From REEB95 sp963810055 (GTDB taxonomy: Bacteria; Pseudomonadota; Alphaproteobacteria; ATCC43930; CGMCC-115725): a DNA stretch of 64,000 bases. The position numbers and the translations under genes are program-made. Below, one piece after another: positions 40,226 to 48,934 of this stretch (position 1 is the stretch's first letter; every line of letters begins with the position of its first letter). The notes under the pieces were generated by a model. That model did no database searches, was not told the DNA's origin, and worked only from the letters and a program-made list of their open reading frames with translations. Location of the stretch: contig CAWEME010000020.1 in NCBI GenBank assembly GCA_963810055.1, positions 93,079 to 157,078 of the forward strand, read 5' to 3'.

Positions 40226-41028
40226 TCCGCCTTTTCGTCGCGGCGGTACCAGGGCAGGTAATGCCGCGTTCCCCAGGTGACGAGCGCGTCGGCGCCGACG
40301 CCGAACCCCGCCAGGAACAGCACCGCGACGAAGGCCTCGTTGTGGTGGAAGGTGCGCGAGTTGAACAGGATGAAATAGCCCAGGCCGCCGATGGCGGTGA
40401 AGAACTCGGCCACCACCGCGCCGATCAGCGCGCGGCCGGATGCCAACCGCAAGCCGGCGAGGAAATAGGGCATCGATGCCGGCAGCACGACCTCGAACAG
40501 CTCGCGGAAGCGGCCGGAGCGGAAGGAGCGCGCGGTTTCGAGATACTCCTTGGGCATCGAGCGCGCGCCGTCGGCCACGTTCAGGATGATCGAGAAGATC
40601 GCCGAGAACACGATGGTGGCGAGCCGCGCCGCCGAGGTGTAGCCGAACCACAGCGAGAACAGCGGCAGCATCACCAGGATCGGCATGGCGTAGAAGGCGT
40701 TGACGTAGTGAAGCAGCGAACGCTCGGCCAGGACGCTGCGGCCGATCATCAGGCCCAGCACGGTGCCGAGCACGACCGCGATCAGCACGCCTTCGGCGAC
40801 CGCGGCCATGGTCTGCGCCAGCGCTGCGAGGAAGGCTTCGCTGACGATGACGTGCGGAAATGCCTCGATGATGCCGGTGGGTGTCGCGACATAGTCCGGC
40901 ATGAAGAGCTTGACCGCGGCCTCCCACAGCGCCGCCACCGCCAATCCTGCGGCCAGGCGCGGCACCAAGGGCCCGGCGAAAATCATCCGGGCGGGACGCA
41001 GCGGCGATGCGGCCGTGGCAAGGCTCAT
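40222..41028 (-). CDS. NitT/TauT-family ABC transporter permease (second permease)
   Basis: A 268-aa inner-membrane permease of the SsuC/TauC type with about six membrane segments. The BPD transporter loop is SMPKEYLETARSFRSGRFRELFEVVLPASMPYFLAGLRLASGRALIGAVVAEFF. ATG 41028 is preferred to an upstream TTG at 41052. It begins 4 nt after the end of the frameshifted permease gene. It could form a homodimeric channel alone now that its partner is broken. Confidence 0.88.
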   Translation of the reverse strand: MSLATAASPLRPARMIFAGPLVPRLAAGLAVAALWEAAVKLFMPDYVATPTGIIEAFPHVIVSEAFLAALAQTMAAVAEGVLIAVVLGTVLGLMIGRSVLAERSLLHYVNAFYAMPILVMLPLFSLWFGYTSAARLATIVFSAIFSIILNVADGARSMPKEYLETARSFRSGRFRELFEVVLPASMPYFLAGLRLASGRALIGAVVAEFFTAIGGLGYFILFNSRTFHHNEAFVAVLFLAGFGVGADALVTWGTRHYLPWYRRDEKAE

Positions 41029-41032
41029 GGCG

Positions 41033-41822
41033 TCAGCCCCGCCAGCGCGCAAAGTGCCCCTCGAGCGTCATGCCGAGGCGCATGAGGACGAGGGCGGCCG
41101 CCACCATCACCAGCACGGCGGCGAACACCGCGCCGGTATCGAAATCCTGGGTCGCGTTCATGATCAGGCCGCCGAGGCCGGTGGCGGAAAGCCAGAACTC
41201 GGCCGCGATCATGCCCACCAGCGCGCGGCCGATCGCCTGGCGGATGCCGGTCATGGTGTAGGGGAGCGTGTAGGGCACCATGACTTCGCGCCACAACGCC
41301 CATTCGCCCGACCGGTAGGAGCGCGCCACCTCGATGAGCTCGGGCTTGATGCTGCGCGCGCCTTCGATGGTGTTGTAGAGGATCGGAAACACCGCGAACA
41401 GGAACACCACCAGCACCTTGGGCCCGAAGCCGAAGCCGAACAGCGACAGGATGAAGGGGATGAGCGCGACCATGGGCGTGGCGTAGAGGATCATGATGTA
41501 GAGATCGAGCGCCTCGCGCAGCAGACGCACCCGCGCCAGCAGCAGCCCGAGCGGCATGCCGAAAACGATGGCCAAGCCCAGGCCGGTGGCGAAGAGCGAG
41601 GCCGAGGAGAGCGTCGCGCGCAGCAGCTCGCCGGTCTCCGCCAATTGCCAGAAGCGGACCAAGCGTCTCCGACAAGGGCGCCATGAAGGCGGCGCTGGTC
41701 ATCCGGCCGGCGATTTCCCACAGCGCCAAGCCCACAGCGAGGCTCAGGGCGAAGGGCGCGTGGCGCGCCAGCTTCTCGCGGAAAAACGTTCGGCTGCGCT
41801 CTTGACCGGCGAGGATGCTCAT
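41033..41822 (-). pseudogene. NitT/TauT-family ABC transporter permease, frameshifted
   Basis: The reading frame from ATG 41822 gives a normal permease N-terminus for 54 residues (RHAPFALSLAVGLALWEIAG, then FMAPLSETL) and then loses similarity. The frame one base over continues as VRFWQLAETGELLRATL and a complete BPD permease domain (IEGARSIKPELIEVARSYRSGEWALWREVMVPYTLPYTMTG) to 41033. Removing one base of the CC pair at 41659-41660 (plus strand) joins ETL to VRFW perfectly. It is either a real frameshift mutation or an assembly error. Confidence 0.85.
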
Positions 41823-41823
41823 T

Positions 41824-41879
41824 GGCTTCGCTCTTGACGAGCTACGCTGTTCATCGGCTTCGCTCTTGACGAGCTACGC
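41824..41879. repeat. Tandem pair of GGCTTCGCTCTTGACGAGCT-containing unit
   Basis: A 24-nt unit starting GGCTTCGCTCTTGACGAGCT occurs at 41824-41847 and 41856-41879 (period 32). It fills the spacer between the SBP gene stop (41883) and the permease start (41822). Both copies are preceded by TCAT. The unit resembles the pair at 39100-39156. Confidence 0.85.
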
Positions 41880-41882
41880 GGA

Positions 41883-42890
41883 TTACGGCGTCTTCTTGAT
41901 GAGCGCCTCGGCGTCGCGCCACACCGAGGGATCGATGAGCTGGTCGTAGCTGGGCGGAGTCTTGCCTTCCTGGATGCTGCCGCCCTTGACCAGGGTGGCG
42001 GTGTATTTCTCGATCTGCGCCTTGTTCATGCCGTCATCCGAGGTCGCCCACAGGCCGAACTGGACGTATTTGGCCAGCGCCGGCCCGGTGATGGCGGGAT
42101 CGCGGCCGGTCACGGGCGAAATGATCGCCGTCACGCGGGCGTTGTTCTTGGGGTCCATCATGAACCGTCCCGCCATGGTCAAGGCCGCGACCGCGCGCAC
42201 GAAGCCGTCGCGCTTCTGGGCGAGGCGGTCCTTGCGCACCACCAGCAGCAGATTGTGGTTGTTGGGCGTGGTCTCCATCTGCGACTTGATGACGTAGACC
42301 TTCTTGTGGCCGACCTGCTCGATGTCGGGGATGTCGTCGAGATGGGCGATGCCGAAGACGAGCTGGCCCGAGGCCAGGGCCGAGGCGGTGTTCGAGCCCA
42401 TCGCCACCTGCTGCACCTTGTCGATGTCCATGTGGCAGCCGACCGCCAGCAGCCCCTTCAGCGCGATCGAGCGCACGCCGCCTTGGGTGTCGACGCTGAC
42501 CGGCTGGCCGGCGACGGCCTCGCAGGTGACGCGCTTGGGGTCGGTCGAAACCAGCGACATGTCCTGGCGCGGCATGCCGTAGATGCCGATGAGCGGCACC
42601 CCGGCATTGGCGATCTGGCCGATCACCACCGCGGTGCCGGAATAGGAGGCGTCGATGTCGCCCGCCAGCACGGCGCGCGAGGCGGCGGTGCCGTTGTCGA
42701 ATTGGCGCAGCTCGACGTCGGCGCCGTATTTCTTGAAGTAGCCCTGGGCTTGCGCCACGTAGGCGATGGTCGAGACGAAGATCGGCGGGATGCCCGGTAT
42801 GCCGATCACGATCTTGGGCGACTGCGCCTGGGCATGCCCGGCCAGCGCAACCGCCGACAGGAACGCGGCCAAAACAATCTTGCGGATCAT
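41883..42890 (-). CDS. NitT/TauT-family ABC transporter substrate-binding protein
   Basis: A 335-aa periplasmic NMT1/THI5-like binding protein. The Sec signal is MIRKIVLAAFLSAVALAGHAQAQ. The mature protein has IPPIFVSTIAYVAQAQGYFKKYGADVELRQFDNGTAASRAVLAGDIDASYSG, the typical type II fold start, and a later lobe with GQLVFGIAHLDDIPD. Two or more Cys residues (VTCEAVAG, VGCHMD) are present in the mature part. Encoded between the ATPase and the permeases. Ligands in the family include sulfonates, nitrate, pyrimidines and aromatic acids. Confidence 0.9.
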   Translation of the reverse strand: MIRKIVLAAFLSAVALAGHAQAQSPKIVIGIPGIPPIFVSTIAYVAQAQGYFKKYGADVELRQFDNGTAASRAVLAGDIDASYSGTAVVIGQIANAGVPLIGIYGMPRQDMSLVSTDPKRVTCEAVAGQPVSVDTQGGVRSIALKGLLAVGCHMDIDKVQQVAMGSNTASALASGQLVFGIAHLDDIPDIEQVGHKKVYVIKSQMETTPNNHNLLLVVRKDRLAQKRDGFVRAVAALTMAGRFMMDPKNNARVTAIISPVTGRDPAITGPALAKYVQFGLWATSDDGMNKAQIEKYTATLVKGGSIQEGKTPPSYDQLIDPSVWRDAEALIKKTP

Positions 42891-42952
42891 CGGTACTTCC
42901 TCCCTCTTGGAATCGTTACTCGCGGTTTTTCCGGGTTTCTTCGCGTCCCGGT

Positions 42953-43708
42953 TTATTGGCCGAGCTGGAATTCGGCCTTCTTCGCCTCGGTCATCAGCGT
43001 GCTCCAGACCCGTTCGCGCAGCGCGGCGAAGCGCGGCAGCACCAACGTGTCACGGCCGCGCGGACGGGGCAAGTCGACGGCGATCTCCTCGTGGATGCGC
43101 GCGGGGCGGCCTTTCAGCACCACGACGCGGTCGCCCATCAGCACCGCTTCCTCGATCGAATGGGTGACGAACAGCATGGTGGTGGGCTGGCGCTCCCAGA
43201 TGCGCAGCAGCTCGAACTGGAGGATCTCGCGCGTCTGGGCGTCGACCGCGGCGAAGGGCTCGTCCATCAGCAGCACGCGCGGCTCGATCGCCAGCGCGCG
43301 CGCCAGGCCGCAACGCTGCTGCATGCCGCCCGAAAGCTGATAGGGATAGGCCTTCTCGAAGCCCGCCAGGCCGACGAGATGGACGAAATGCGGCACGCGC
43401 CGCGCGATCTCGGCCTTGTCCATGCCGGCCATGCGCAGCCCATAGGCGACGTTGTCGGCGACCGTCTTCCACGGGAACAGCCCGAAATGCTGGAACACCA
43501 TGGCGACGCCGGGCTTGGGCTGGGTCACGCGCTCGCCGTCGACCAGCACCTCGCCCTCGGCGGGGATGAGCCCGTCGATGCACCGGAGCAGCGTGGTCTT
43601 GCCGCAGCCCGAAGGCCCGACCAGCGCCACGATCTCGCGCTCGCCGACGTCGAGATTGACGCCGTCGAACACGACATGGTCGCCGTAGCGTTTCTTGAGC
43701 CGCCGCAC
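42953..43708 (-). CDS. NitT/TauT-family ABC transporter ATPase (5' end interrupted?)
   Basis: An SsuB/TauB-type ATPase: Walker A GPSGCGKTT, Q loop MVFQHFGLFPW, signature LSGGMQQRCGLARAL, Walker B LLMDEPFAAVD, switch His THSIEEAV. As open it starts at GTG 43708, cutting into the first beta strand. A better start exists at ATG 43816 (MAKQRIVSADPAAE, with GGAG upstream) in the same frame, but a TGA at 43772-43774 stops it after 14 codons, with no other in-frame start except GTG 43708. The gene may therefore be damaged at its 5' end. Confidence 0.8.
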   Translation of the reverse strand: MRRLKKRYGDHVVFDGVNLDVGEREIVALVGPSGCGKTTLLRCIDGLIPAEGEVLVDGERVTQPKPGVAMVFQHFGLFPWKTVADNVAYGLRMAGMDKAEIARRVPHFVHLVGLAGFEKAYPYQLSGGMQQRCGLARALAIEPRVLLMDEPFAAVDAQTREILQFELLRIWERQPTTMLFVTHSIEEAVLMGDRVVVLKGRPARIHEEIAVDLPRPRGRDTLVLPRFAALRERVWSTLMTEAKKAEFQLGQ

Positions 43709-43913
43709 CGCGATCTGCCCGCCCTTGGCCGAGGCGGCGTCGGCGATGCCGTGCTGAGTTCGCCGCCAGCTTCATTCGGCCGCGGGATCGGCAGAGACGA
43801 TGCGTTGCTTGGCCATTCCCGTTTCTCCCCGCGCGCGCGTTTCAAGCTTTGGTGACGATTTTGCGGCAGGAAGGCCCGGCGATCAACCCCCATCCGGCTT
43901 GGGGCGCCGGCGC

Positions 43914-44306
43914 CTAGGAGAAGAACGTCGCCGCCAGCAGCAGCGCCAGGATGGCGAGCGCCGCGCCGTTCAAGACCAGGATGCCGCCCGCCGCCATGTC
44001 CTTGACGGCGCGGATTTCGGCATGGAGGTCGGGATGGAGGTGATCGGCCAGCGCCTCGATCGCCGAATTGATGAGCTCGGCCGCGAGCACCAGGGCGATG
44101 ATGAGCACGCCCACCGCCCACCACAGCAAGGGCGGGCGGAGATAGGCCAGCAAGGCCAAGGCCGAAACGCCGCACAGGGTTTCGAGGCGGAAGCTGCCTT
44201 CGCGCAGCCAGGCGGCGCCGATGCCGTGGAGCGCGAACATGAAGCGCTCCGGCACCGACCGGTTCTTCCAATCCGCCTTGTCCAGCTTGTCCGCCTTGTT
44301 ACTCAA
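43914..44306 (-). CDS. dgkA: Diacylglycerol kinase
   Basis: A 130-aa trimeric integral-membrane kinase recycling diacylglycerol to phosphatidic acid. It has an N-terminal amphipathic helix and three membrane segments. The active-site motif AAELINSAIEALADH contains Glu77 and Glu84, and VKDMAAGGILV follows. The N-terminus is somewhat longer and more Lys/Asp-rich than E. coli DgkA. Monocistronic; divergent from the fused permease gene. Confidence 0.92.
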   Translation of the reverse strand: MSNKADKLDKADWKNRSVPERFMFALHGIGAAWLREGSFRLETLCGVSALALLAYLRPPLLWWAVGVLIIALVLAAELINSAIEALADHLHPDLHAEIRAVKDMAAGGILVLNGAALAILALLLAATFFS

Positions 44307-44496
44307 TCGGGCCTCCCGATGCCGGGCCCAGCGGCCGGCCGAGGCTTATGTCCTAGGCATTCGCGGGGCTTCCCGCAAATGTCATTTTTCCGTCGCAAAT
44401 GCCCGGGACCGGCCTCCTCGGCGCTTCCTCAACCCCCCGGCTTTGGGTTACATCAGGGCGGGCGCAGGCGGCTTTACGCGAAGGGGTTCGCAGACG

Positions 44497-46233
44497 ATGA
44501 ATCAGCGATGGGGTCGCCCGATCGTCGCCTTGACGGCGCGTTTCCGCCCCAGCTTCTGGGACGGCGTCGCGCTGCCGCTGGTCTTGGGCGGCATCATGCT
44601 GCTCGCCTGGGCGAGCCAGCAGATGAGCGTGCCGTATCATCCCGGCGAAGAGCTGCCGATTTCGCTCGACCCCCGGTATTTGCCCGAATACGCGCTCAGG
44701 ACGGTGATGCGCATGGCCGGGGCGCTGGTGGCCTCGCTGGTCTTCAGCCTGATCTATGCGGCGGCGGCGGCCAAGAGCAAGCGCGCCGAGAAGCTGCTGA
44801 TCCCGTGCCTCGACATTCTCCAGTCCGTGCCGATCCTCGGGTTCCTGTCGATCACCGTGACCGGGTTCATCGCGCTCTTTCCCGGCCGGCTTCTGGGCTA
44901 CGAGTGCGCCGCGATCTTCGCCATCTTCACCAGCCAGGCCTGGAACATGACGTTCAGCCTCTACCAGTCCTTCATCGGCGTGCCGAACGACCTGCGCGAG
45001 GCCGCGCGCATGTATCACCTGTCGTCCTGGCTGCGCTTCTGGCAGCTCGAGGTGCCGTTCGCGCTGCCGCAACTGGTCTGGAACATGATGATGTCGGTCG
45101 CCGGCGGCTGGTTCTTCGTGGTGGCGTCGGAGGCGATCACGGTCAACGGCAACAGCGTGTTGTTGCCGGGGATCGGCTCCTACATCTCGGTGGCGATCGA
45201 CCACCGCGACCTGGCCGCGGTTGGTTACGCCATCGCCGCGATGCTCATCGTGATCGTGATCGTCGACCAGCTGCTGTTCCGCCCGCTCTTGGCCTGGGTG
45301 CAGCGCTTCAAGTTCGAGGAGGTCGGCAGCGAGGAGGTCGAGCCGCCCTGGTTCCTGGTCATGCTCCAGCGCGCGCGCATTTTCCACCTGCTGTCGAACC
45401 TGCTCGGCGCGATGACGGAGTTGTCGCTGCGCTTCAGCGCCCGGATGCCGCCGCTGCCGCCCTTGCCGCGCGCCACTCCCCGCGCCAGCAAGGCGATCGA
45501 CATCGCCTGGATCGTGGTTCTCGTGGTGGGCGCGGCGCTGGTCGCGATCGAGATCGTGCTCTTCATCCGCGGCGAGGTCGAAGCCGGCGAGATCGCGCAC
45601 GTGGTCGTGCTGGGCGGGATCACCCTGCTGCGGGTCATGGCGCTGATCGCGCTGGCGTCGCTGGTCTGGGTGCCCATCGGAGTATGGATCGGACTCCGGC
45701 CGAACATCGCCCATCGCGTCCAGCCCCTGATCCAGTTCCTGGCGGCGTTCCCCGCGAATTTGCTGTTCCCGATCGCGGTGGTGACGATCCTGCGCTATCA
45801 TCTCGACGTCGAGATCTGGGTCTCGCCGCTGATGATCCTCGGCACGCAGTGGTACATCCTCTATAACGTCATCGCCGGCACGCTCGGGCTGCCGACCGAC
45901 TATCAAGAGGTGGCCGCGGTTCTCGGCGTCAGGAAGTGGCTGTGGTGGCGGCGATTGGTGCTGCCGGGGATTTTCCCGGCCTTCGTCACCGGCGCGATCA
46001 CCGCTTCGGGCGGATCGTGGAACGCCTCGATCGTCGCCGAGGTGGTGAAATGGGGCGACACCACCCTCACCGCCACCGGGATCGGCGCCTATATCGCGCA
46101 GGAGACCGATGCGGGCGACTTCCCCCGCATCGCGCTGGGGATTGCGGTACTGAGCCTCTATGTGGTGGTGTTCAACCGGCTGCTGTGGCGCCGGCTCTAT
46201 CACCTGGCCGAAGAACGCCTGCGGCTCGATTGA
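44497..46233 (+). CDS. Fused two-domain ABC transporter permease (NitT/TauT type)
   Basis: A 578-aa inner-membrane protein carrying two BPD permease domains in one chain. Domain 1 (about 60-280) has the loop VPNDLREAARMYHLSSWLRFWQLEVPFALPQLVWNM. Domain 2 (about 370-565) has the loop LPTDYQEVAAVLGVRKWLWWRRLVLPGIFPAFVTG. An anion-transporter-like GGSWNASIVAEVVKWG segment is present. The ATG at 44497 has AAGGGG upstream. The ATPase gene follows after 15 bp. No substrate-binding protein is encoded nearby, a common feature of this permease-ATPase pair type, whose substrate is unknown. Confidence 0.9.
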   Translation: MNQRWGRPIVALTARFRPSFWDGVALPLVLGGIMLLAWASQQMSVPYHPGEELPISLDPRYLPEYALRTVMRMAGALVASLVFSLIYAAAAAKSKRAEKLLIPCLDILQSVPILGFLSITVTGFIALFPGRLLGYECAAIFAIFTSQAWNMTFSLYQSFIGVPNDLREAARMYHLSSWLRFWQLEVPFALPQLVWNMMMSVAGGWFFVVASEAITVNGNSVLLPGIGSYISVAIDHRDLAAVGYAIAAMLIVIVIVDQLLFRPLLAWVQRFKFEEVGSEEVEPPWFLVMLQRARIFHLLSNLLGAMTELSLRFSARMPPLPPLPRATPRASKAIDIAWIVVLVVGAALVAIEIVLFIRGEVEAGEIAHVVVLGGITLLRVMALIALASLVWVPIGVWIGLRPNIAHRVQPLIQFLAAFPANLLFPIAVVTILRYHLDVEIWVSPLMILGTQWYILYNVIAGTLGLPTDYQEVAAVLGVRKWLWWRRLVLPGIFPAFVTGAITASGGSWNASIVAEVVKWGDTTLTATGIGAYIAQETDAGDFPRIALGIAVLSLYVVVFNRLLWRRLYHLAEERLRLD

Positions 46234-46248
46234 TGAAGGATCGCTTGC

Positions 46249-47604
46249 ATGACCGCTGACACCAGCCTCGTCTCCGGGGCCAACAACGGGGCCTCATCCG
46301 GGACCGCTGCCGCCGACACCGCGCTCGTGGCCTCCCATGCGGTGTGCAAGACCTACACGACCGGCGAATCGGCCGGCAGGCTAGTGCTCGACCACATCGA
46401 TTTCGCGCTCAAGGAAGGCGAGATCGTCGCGATATTGGGCAAGTCGGGCTCGGGCAAATCCACATTCCTGCGCATCCTCTCCGGTCTGACCGAGCCGAGC
46501 GAGGGCGAGGTCGCCTATCGCGGCCACCGGGTTGAAGGCCCGGCCCACGGCATCGCCATGGTGTTCCAGAGCTTCGCTCTCTTTCCCTGGCTCACCGTGC
46601 TGGGCAACGTCGAATTGGGACTCGAAGCGCAGGGCGTGCCGAGCGAGGAGCGGCGCCAGCGCGCGGTGGCCGCCATCGATTTGATCGGCCTCGACGGCTT
46701 CGAATCGGCATATCCCAAGGAGCTGTCGGGCGGCATGCGCCAGCGCGTGGGATTCGCCCGCGCGCTGGTGGTCAACCCCGACGTGCTGCTGATGGACGAG
46801 CCCTTCTCCGCGCTCGACGTGCTGACCGCCGAGACGCTGCGCGGCGACCTGATCGATCTGTGGCTCGCCAAGCGCGTGCCGACCAAGGGCATCATCATCG
46901 TCTCGCACAACATCGAGGAAGCGGTGGAGATCGCCGACCGCATCATCATCTTCGGCAGCGATCCGGGCTGCATCCGCAACGAGATTCCGATCTCCCTGCC
47001 GCGGCCGCGCATCCAGTCGGACCCGGCCTTCCGCCGCGTGGTCGACGAGGTCTACACGCAGATGACCACCGTGCCGGGAACCGAGGCGGCCAGGCGGCGC
47101 GCGGAACCCATCGGCGTCGGTTTCCGTCTGCCCGACGCGTCGATCCAGCAGCTCATCGGCATGCTCGAGGCGTTGTCGATTCCGCCCTATGACGGCCGCG
47201 CCGATTTGCCCAAGCTGGCCGAAAGCGAGCATCTCAGCACCGAGGAGCTGGTGATCCTGATCGAGGCGTTGCAGCTTTTGGGCTTCGCCCAGGTGGGCGG
47301 CGGCGACATCGAGATGCTGCCGGCGGGGCGCGAATTCGCCGCCGCCGATCTGCAGCGGCGAAAGCAGATTTTCGCCGATAATCTGCGGCGCAACATCCCC
47401 TTGGCCGCGCATATCCGGCGGGTGCTCGACGAACGGCCCGGCCACGCCGCGCCCGAGGGCCGCTTCCTCGGCGAGCTCGAGGATTATTTGAGCGAGGAAG
47501 AGGCGGCCAAGGTGTTCGAGACCGTCATCAATTGGGGCCGTTATGCCGAGCTGTTCGCCTATGATTACGACAGCGGCGTCGTCAGTCTCGAAAATCCCAC
47601 TTGA
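46249..47604 (+). CDS. ABC transporter ATPase with C-terminal AAA-associated domain
   Basis: A 451-aa ATPase. The NitT/TauT-type ABC domain occupies residues about 28-270: Walker A GKSGSGKST, Q loop MVFQSFALFPWLTV, signature LSGGMRQRVGFARAL, Walker B LLMDEPFSALD, switch His VSHNIEEAV. Residues about 285-445 form the AAA-associated (PF09821-like) helical domain: LPDASIQQLIGMLEAL, LSTEELVILIEALQLLGFAQV, ADNLRRNIPLAAHIRRVL. The extra domain probably senses something in the cytoplasm or regulates the transporter. Partner of the fused permease. Confidence 0.9.
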   Translation: MTADTSLVSGANNGASSGTAAADTALVASHAVCKTYTTGESAGRLVLDHIDFALKEGEIVAILGKSGSGKSTFLRILSGLTEPSEGEVAYRGHRVEGPAHGIAMVFQSFALFPWLTVLGNVELGLEAQGVPSEERRQRAVAAIDLIGLDGFESAYPKELSGGMRQRVGFARALVVNPDVLLMDEPFSALDVLTAETLRGDLIDLWLAKRVPTKGIIIVSHNIEEAVEIADRIIIFGSDPGCIRNEIPISLPRPRIQSDPAFRRVVDEVYTQMTTVPGTEAARRRAEPIGVGFRLPDASIQQLIGMLEALSIPPYDGRADLPKLAESEHLSTEELVILIEALQLLGFAQVGGGDIEMLPAGREFAAADLQRRKQIFADNLRRNIPLAAHIRRVLDERPGHAAPEGRFLGELEDYLSEEEAAKVFETVINWGRYAELFAYDYDSGVVSLENPT

Positions 47605-47614
47605 GCATGGCGGC

Positions 47615-48814
47615 TTGAAAATCAGGCCGGAATCGCGCGCCCTGGTCTTTCTGCTGGGGGCGCTGACCGCGATCACCGCGCTGGCCATCGACATGAGCCT
47701 GCCGGCGTTGCCGACGCTGGGCCGCGAATTCGCCGCTTCGCCCGACCGGGTGCAGTTGACCTTGAGCCTGTTCGTCGGCGGCTATGCGGTGGGGCAGATC
47801 TTCATCGGCCCGCTCTCGGACCGGTTCGGGCGCAAGCCGGTTCTGCTGACCGGCCTGGTGCTTTACATGATCGCGGCGGCTGCTTGCGCCGCGAGCCCGG
47901 GGATCGGGTCCCTGGTGTGGTCGCGGCTGGTGATGGGTTTCGCCGGTTGCGCCGGGCCGGTGCTGGCGCGCGCGGTGGTGCGCGATCATTTCGCCGGCAA
48001 GACCGCGGCGCAGATGTTCTCCTCGCTCACCGCGGTGTTCGCGCTGGCGCCTCTGGTGGCGCCGACGCTGGGCGGCTGGCTCTTGGTGCATTTCGGCTGG
48101 CGCGCGATTTTCGTCTTCCTGCTCGCCTTCGCGGGGGCGCTGGTGATCGCGGTGGCGGCTTCCTTCGCCGAATCGCTCCAAACCCCCGATGCCGACGCGC
48201 TCAGGCCCTCGCGCCTGATATCCAATTACGGCAGCTTCCTGGGCAACCGGATTTGCCTGGGTTTCGCCCTGGTCAACGGGCTGTGCTGGTCCGGGATTTT
48301 CGCCTTTTTGTCGGGCTCGCCCTTCGTGTTCATCGAGGTCTATGGCGTGGCGCCGTCGCGTTACGGCTTCTATTTCGCGCTCTCGGCGGTGGGGCTGGTG
48401 ATGGGCGCGCTCAGCAACAAGTGGTTGCTGCACCGCTTCGGCTCGGGTCACGTGTTGCATGCGGGCTTCGTCATCGTGGCCGCGGGCGGCGCGATCATCT
48501 TCGCCGCCTGCCTGACGCGCATCGCCGGCCCCTTGGGCATCATGGCTGGGATGATGCTCTATATCTTCGGCCAGGCCTTGGTGATGCCCAACGCCATGGC
48601 GGCGGCGATGGAGCCGGTGGCGCACATGGCGGGGAGCGGCGCGGCCCTGATCGGCGTGGTGCAGATGCTGTGCGGCAGCGTGGCGGGCTACGCGGTGAAC
48701 GCGCTTTACGACGGCACGCCGGTGCCGATGGGCGCGGTGATCCTGGCCACGGCGCTGGGCACGGTCGGATTTTATTGGGCGGCGCTCAGGCGGCACCACA
48801 AAGCGGCGGGGTGA
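47615..48814 (+). CDS. Bcr/CflA-type MFS drug efflux pump
   Basis: A 399-aa 12-TM proton-driven exporter of the Bcr/CflA group. LGALTAITALAIDMSLPALPTLGREF is the typical first helix and GPLSDRFGRKPVLLTG the loop 2-3 signature. GFAGCAGPVLARAVVRDHF lies in helices 4-5. TTG 47615, 10 bp after the ATPase stop, gives normal family length; ATG codons at 47543 and 47561 overlap the ATPase gene. The last 122 bp are repeated at 52289-52410. Confidence 0.87.
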   Translation: MKIRPESRALVFLLGALTAITALAIDMSLPALPTLGREFAASPDRVQLTLSLFVGGYAVGQIFIGPLSDRFGRKPVLLTGLVLYMIAAAACAASPGIGSLVWSRLVMGFAGCAGPVLARAVVRDHFAGKTAAQMFSSLTAVFALAPLVAPTLGGWLLVHFGWRAIFVFLLAFAGALVIAVAASFAESLQTPDADALRPSRLISNYGSFLGNRICLGFALVNGLCWSGIFAFLSGSPFVFIEVYGVAPSRYGFYFALSAVGLVMGALSNKWLLHRFGSGHVLHAGFVIVAAGGAIIFAACLTRIAGPLGIMAGMMLYIFGQALVMPNAMAAAMEPVAHMAGSGAALIGVVQMLCGSVAGYAVNALYDGTPVPMGAVILATALGTVGFYWAALRRHHKAAG

Positions 48815-48815
48815 G
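48694..48815 (+). repeat. Direct repeat A: 3' end of the Bcr/CflA gene, intact copy
   Basis: The final 122 bp of the MFS gene, from GGTGAACGCGCTTTACGACGG to the base after the stop, are repeated in the same orientation and at the same length at 52289-52410, with about 16 mismatches counted by eye (about 87 percent identity). The pair brackets the accessory block. Confidence 0.9.
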
Positions 48816-48934
48816 ATTAATCCGGAAGACGGATCGAGCGAGCCGCCTTATCCGGGTTTGGCGGCCCGCGCGGATTCGAGCCGCGGAGCCGTTGATGACA
48901 AAACCTCGGCGGCAGCCAACCGACCCGTTACGGG

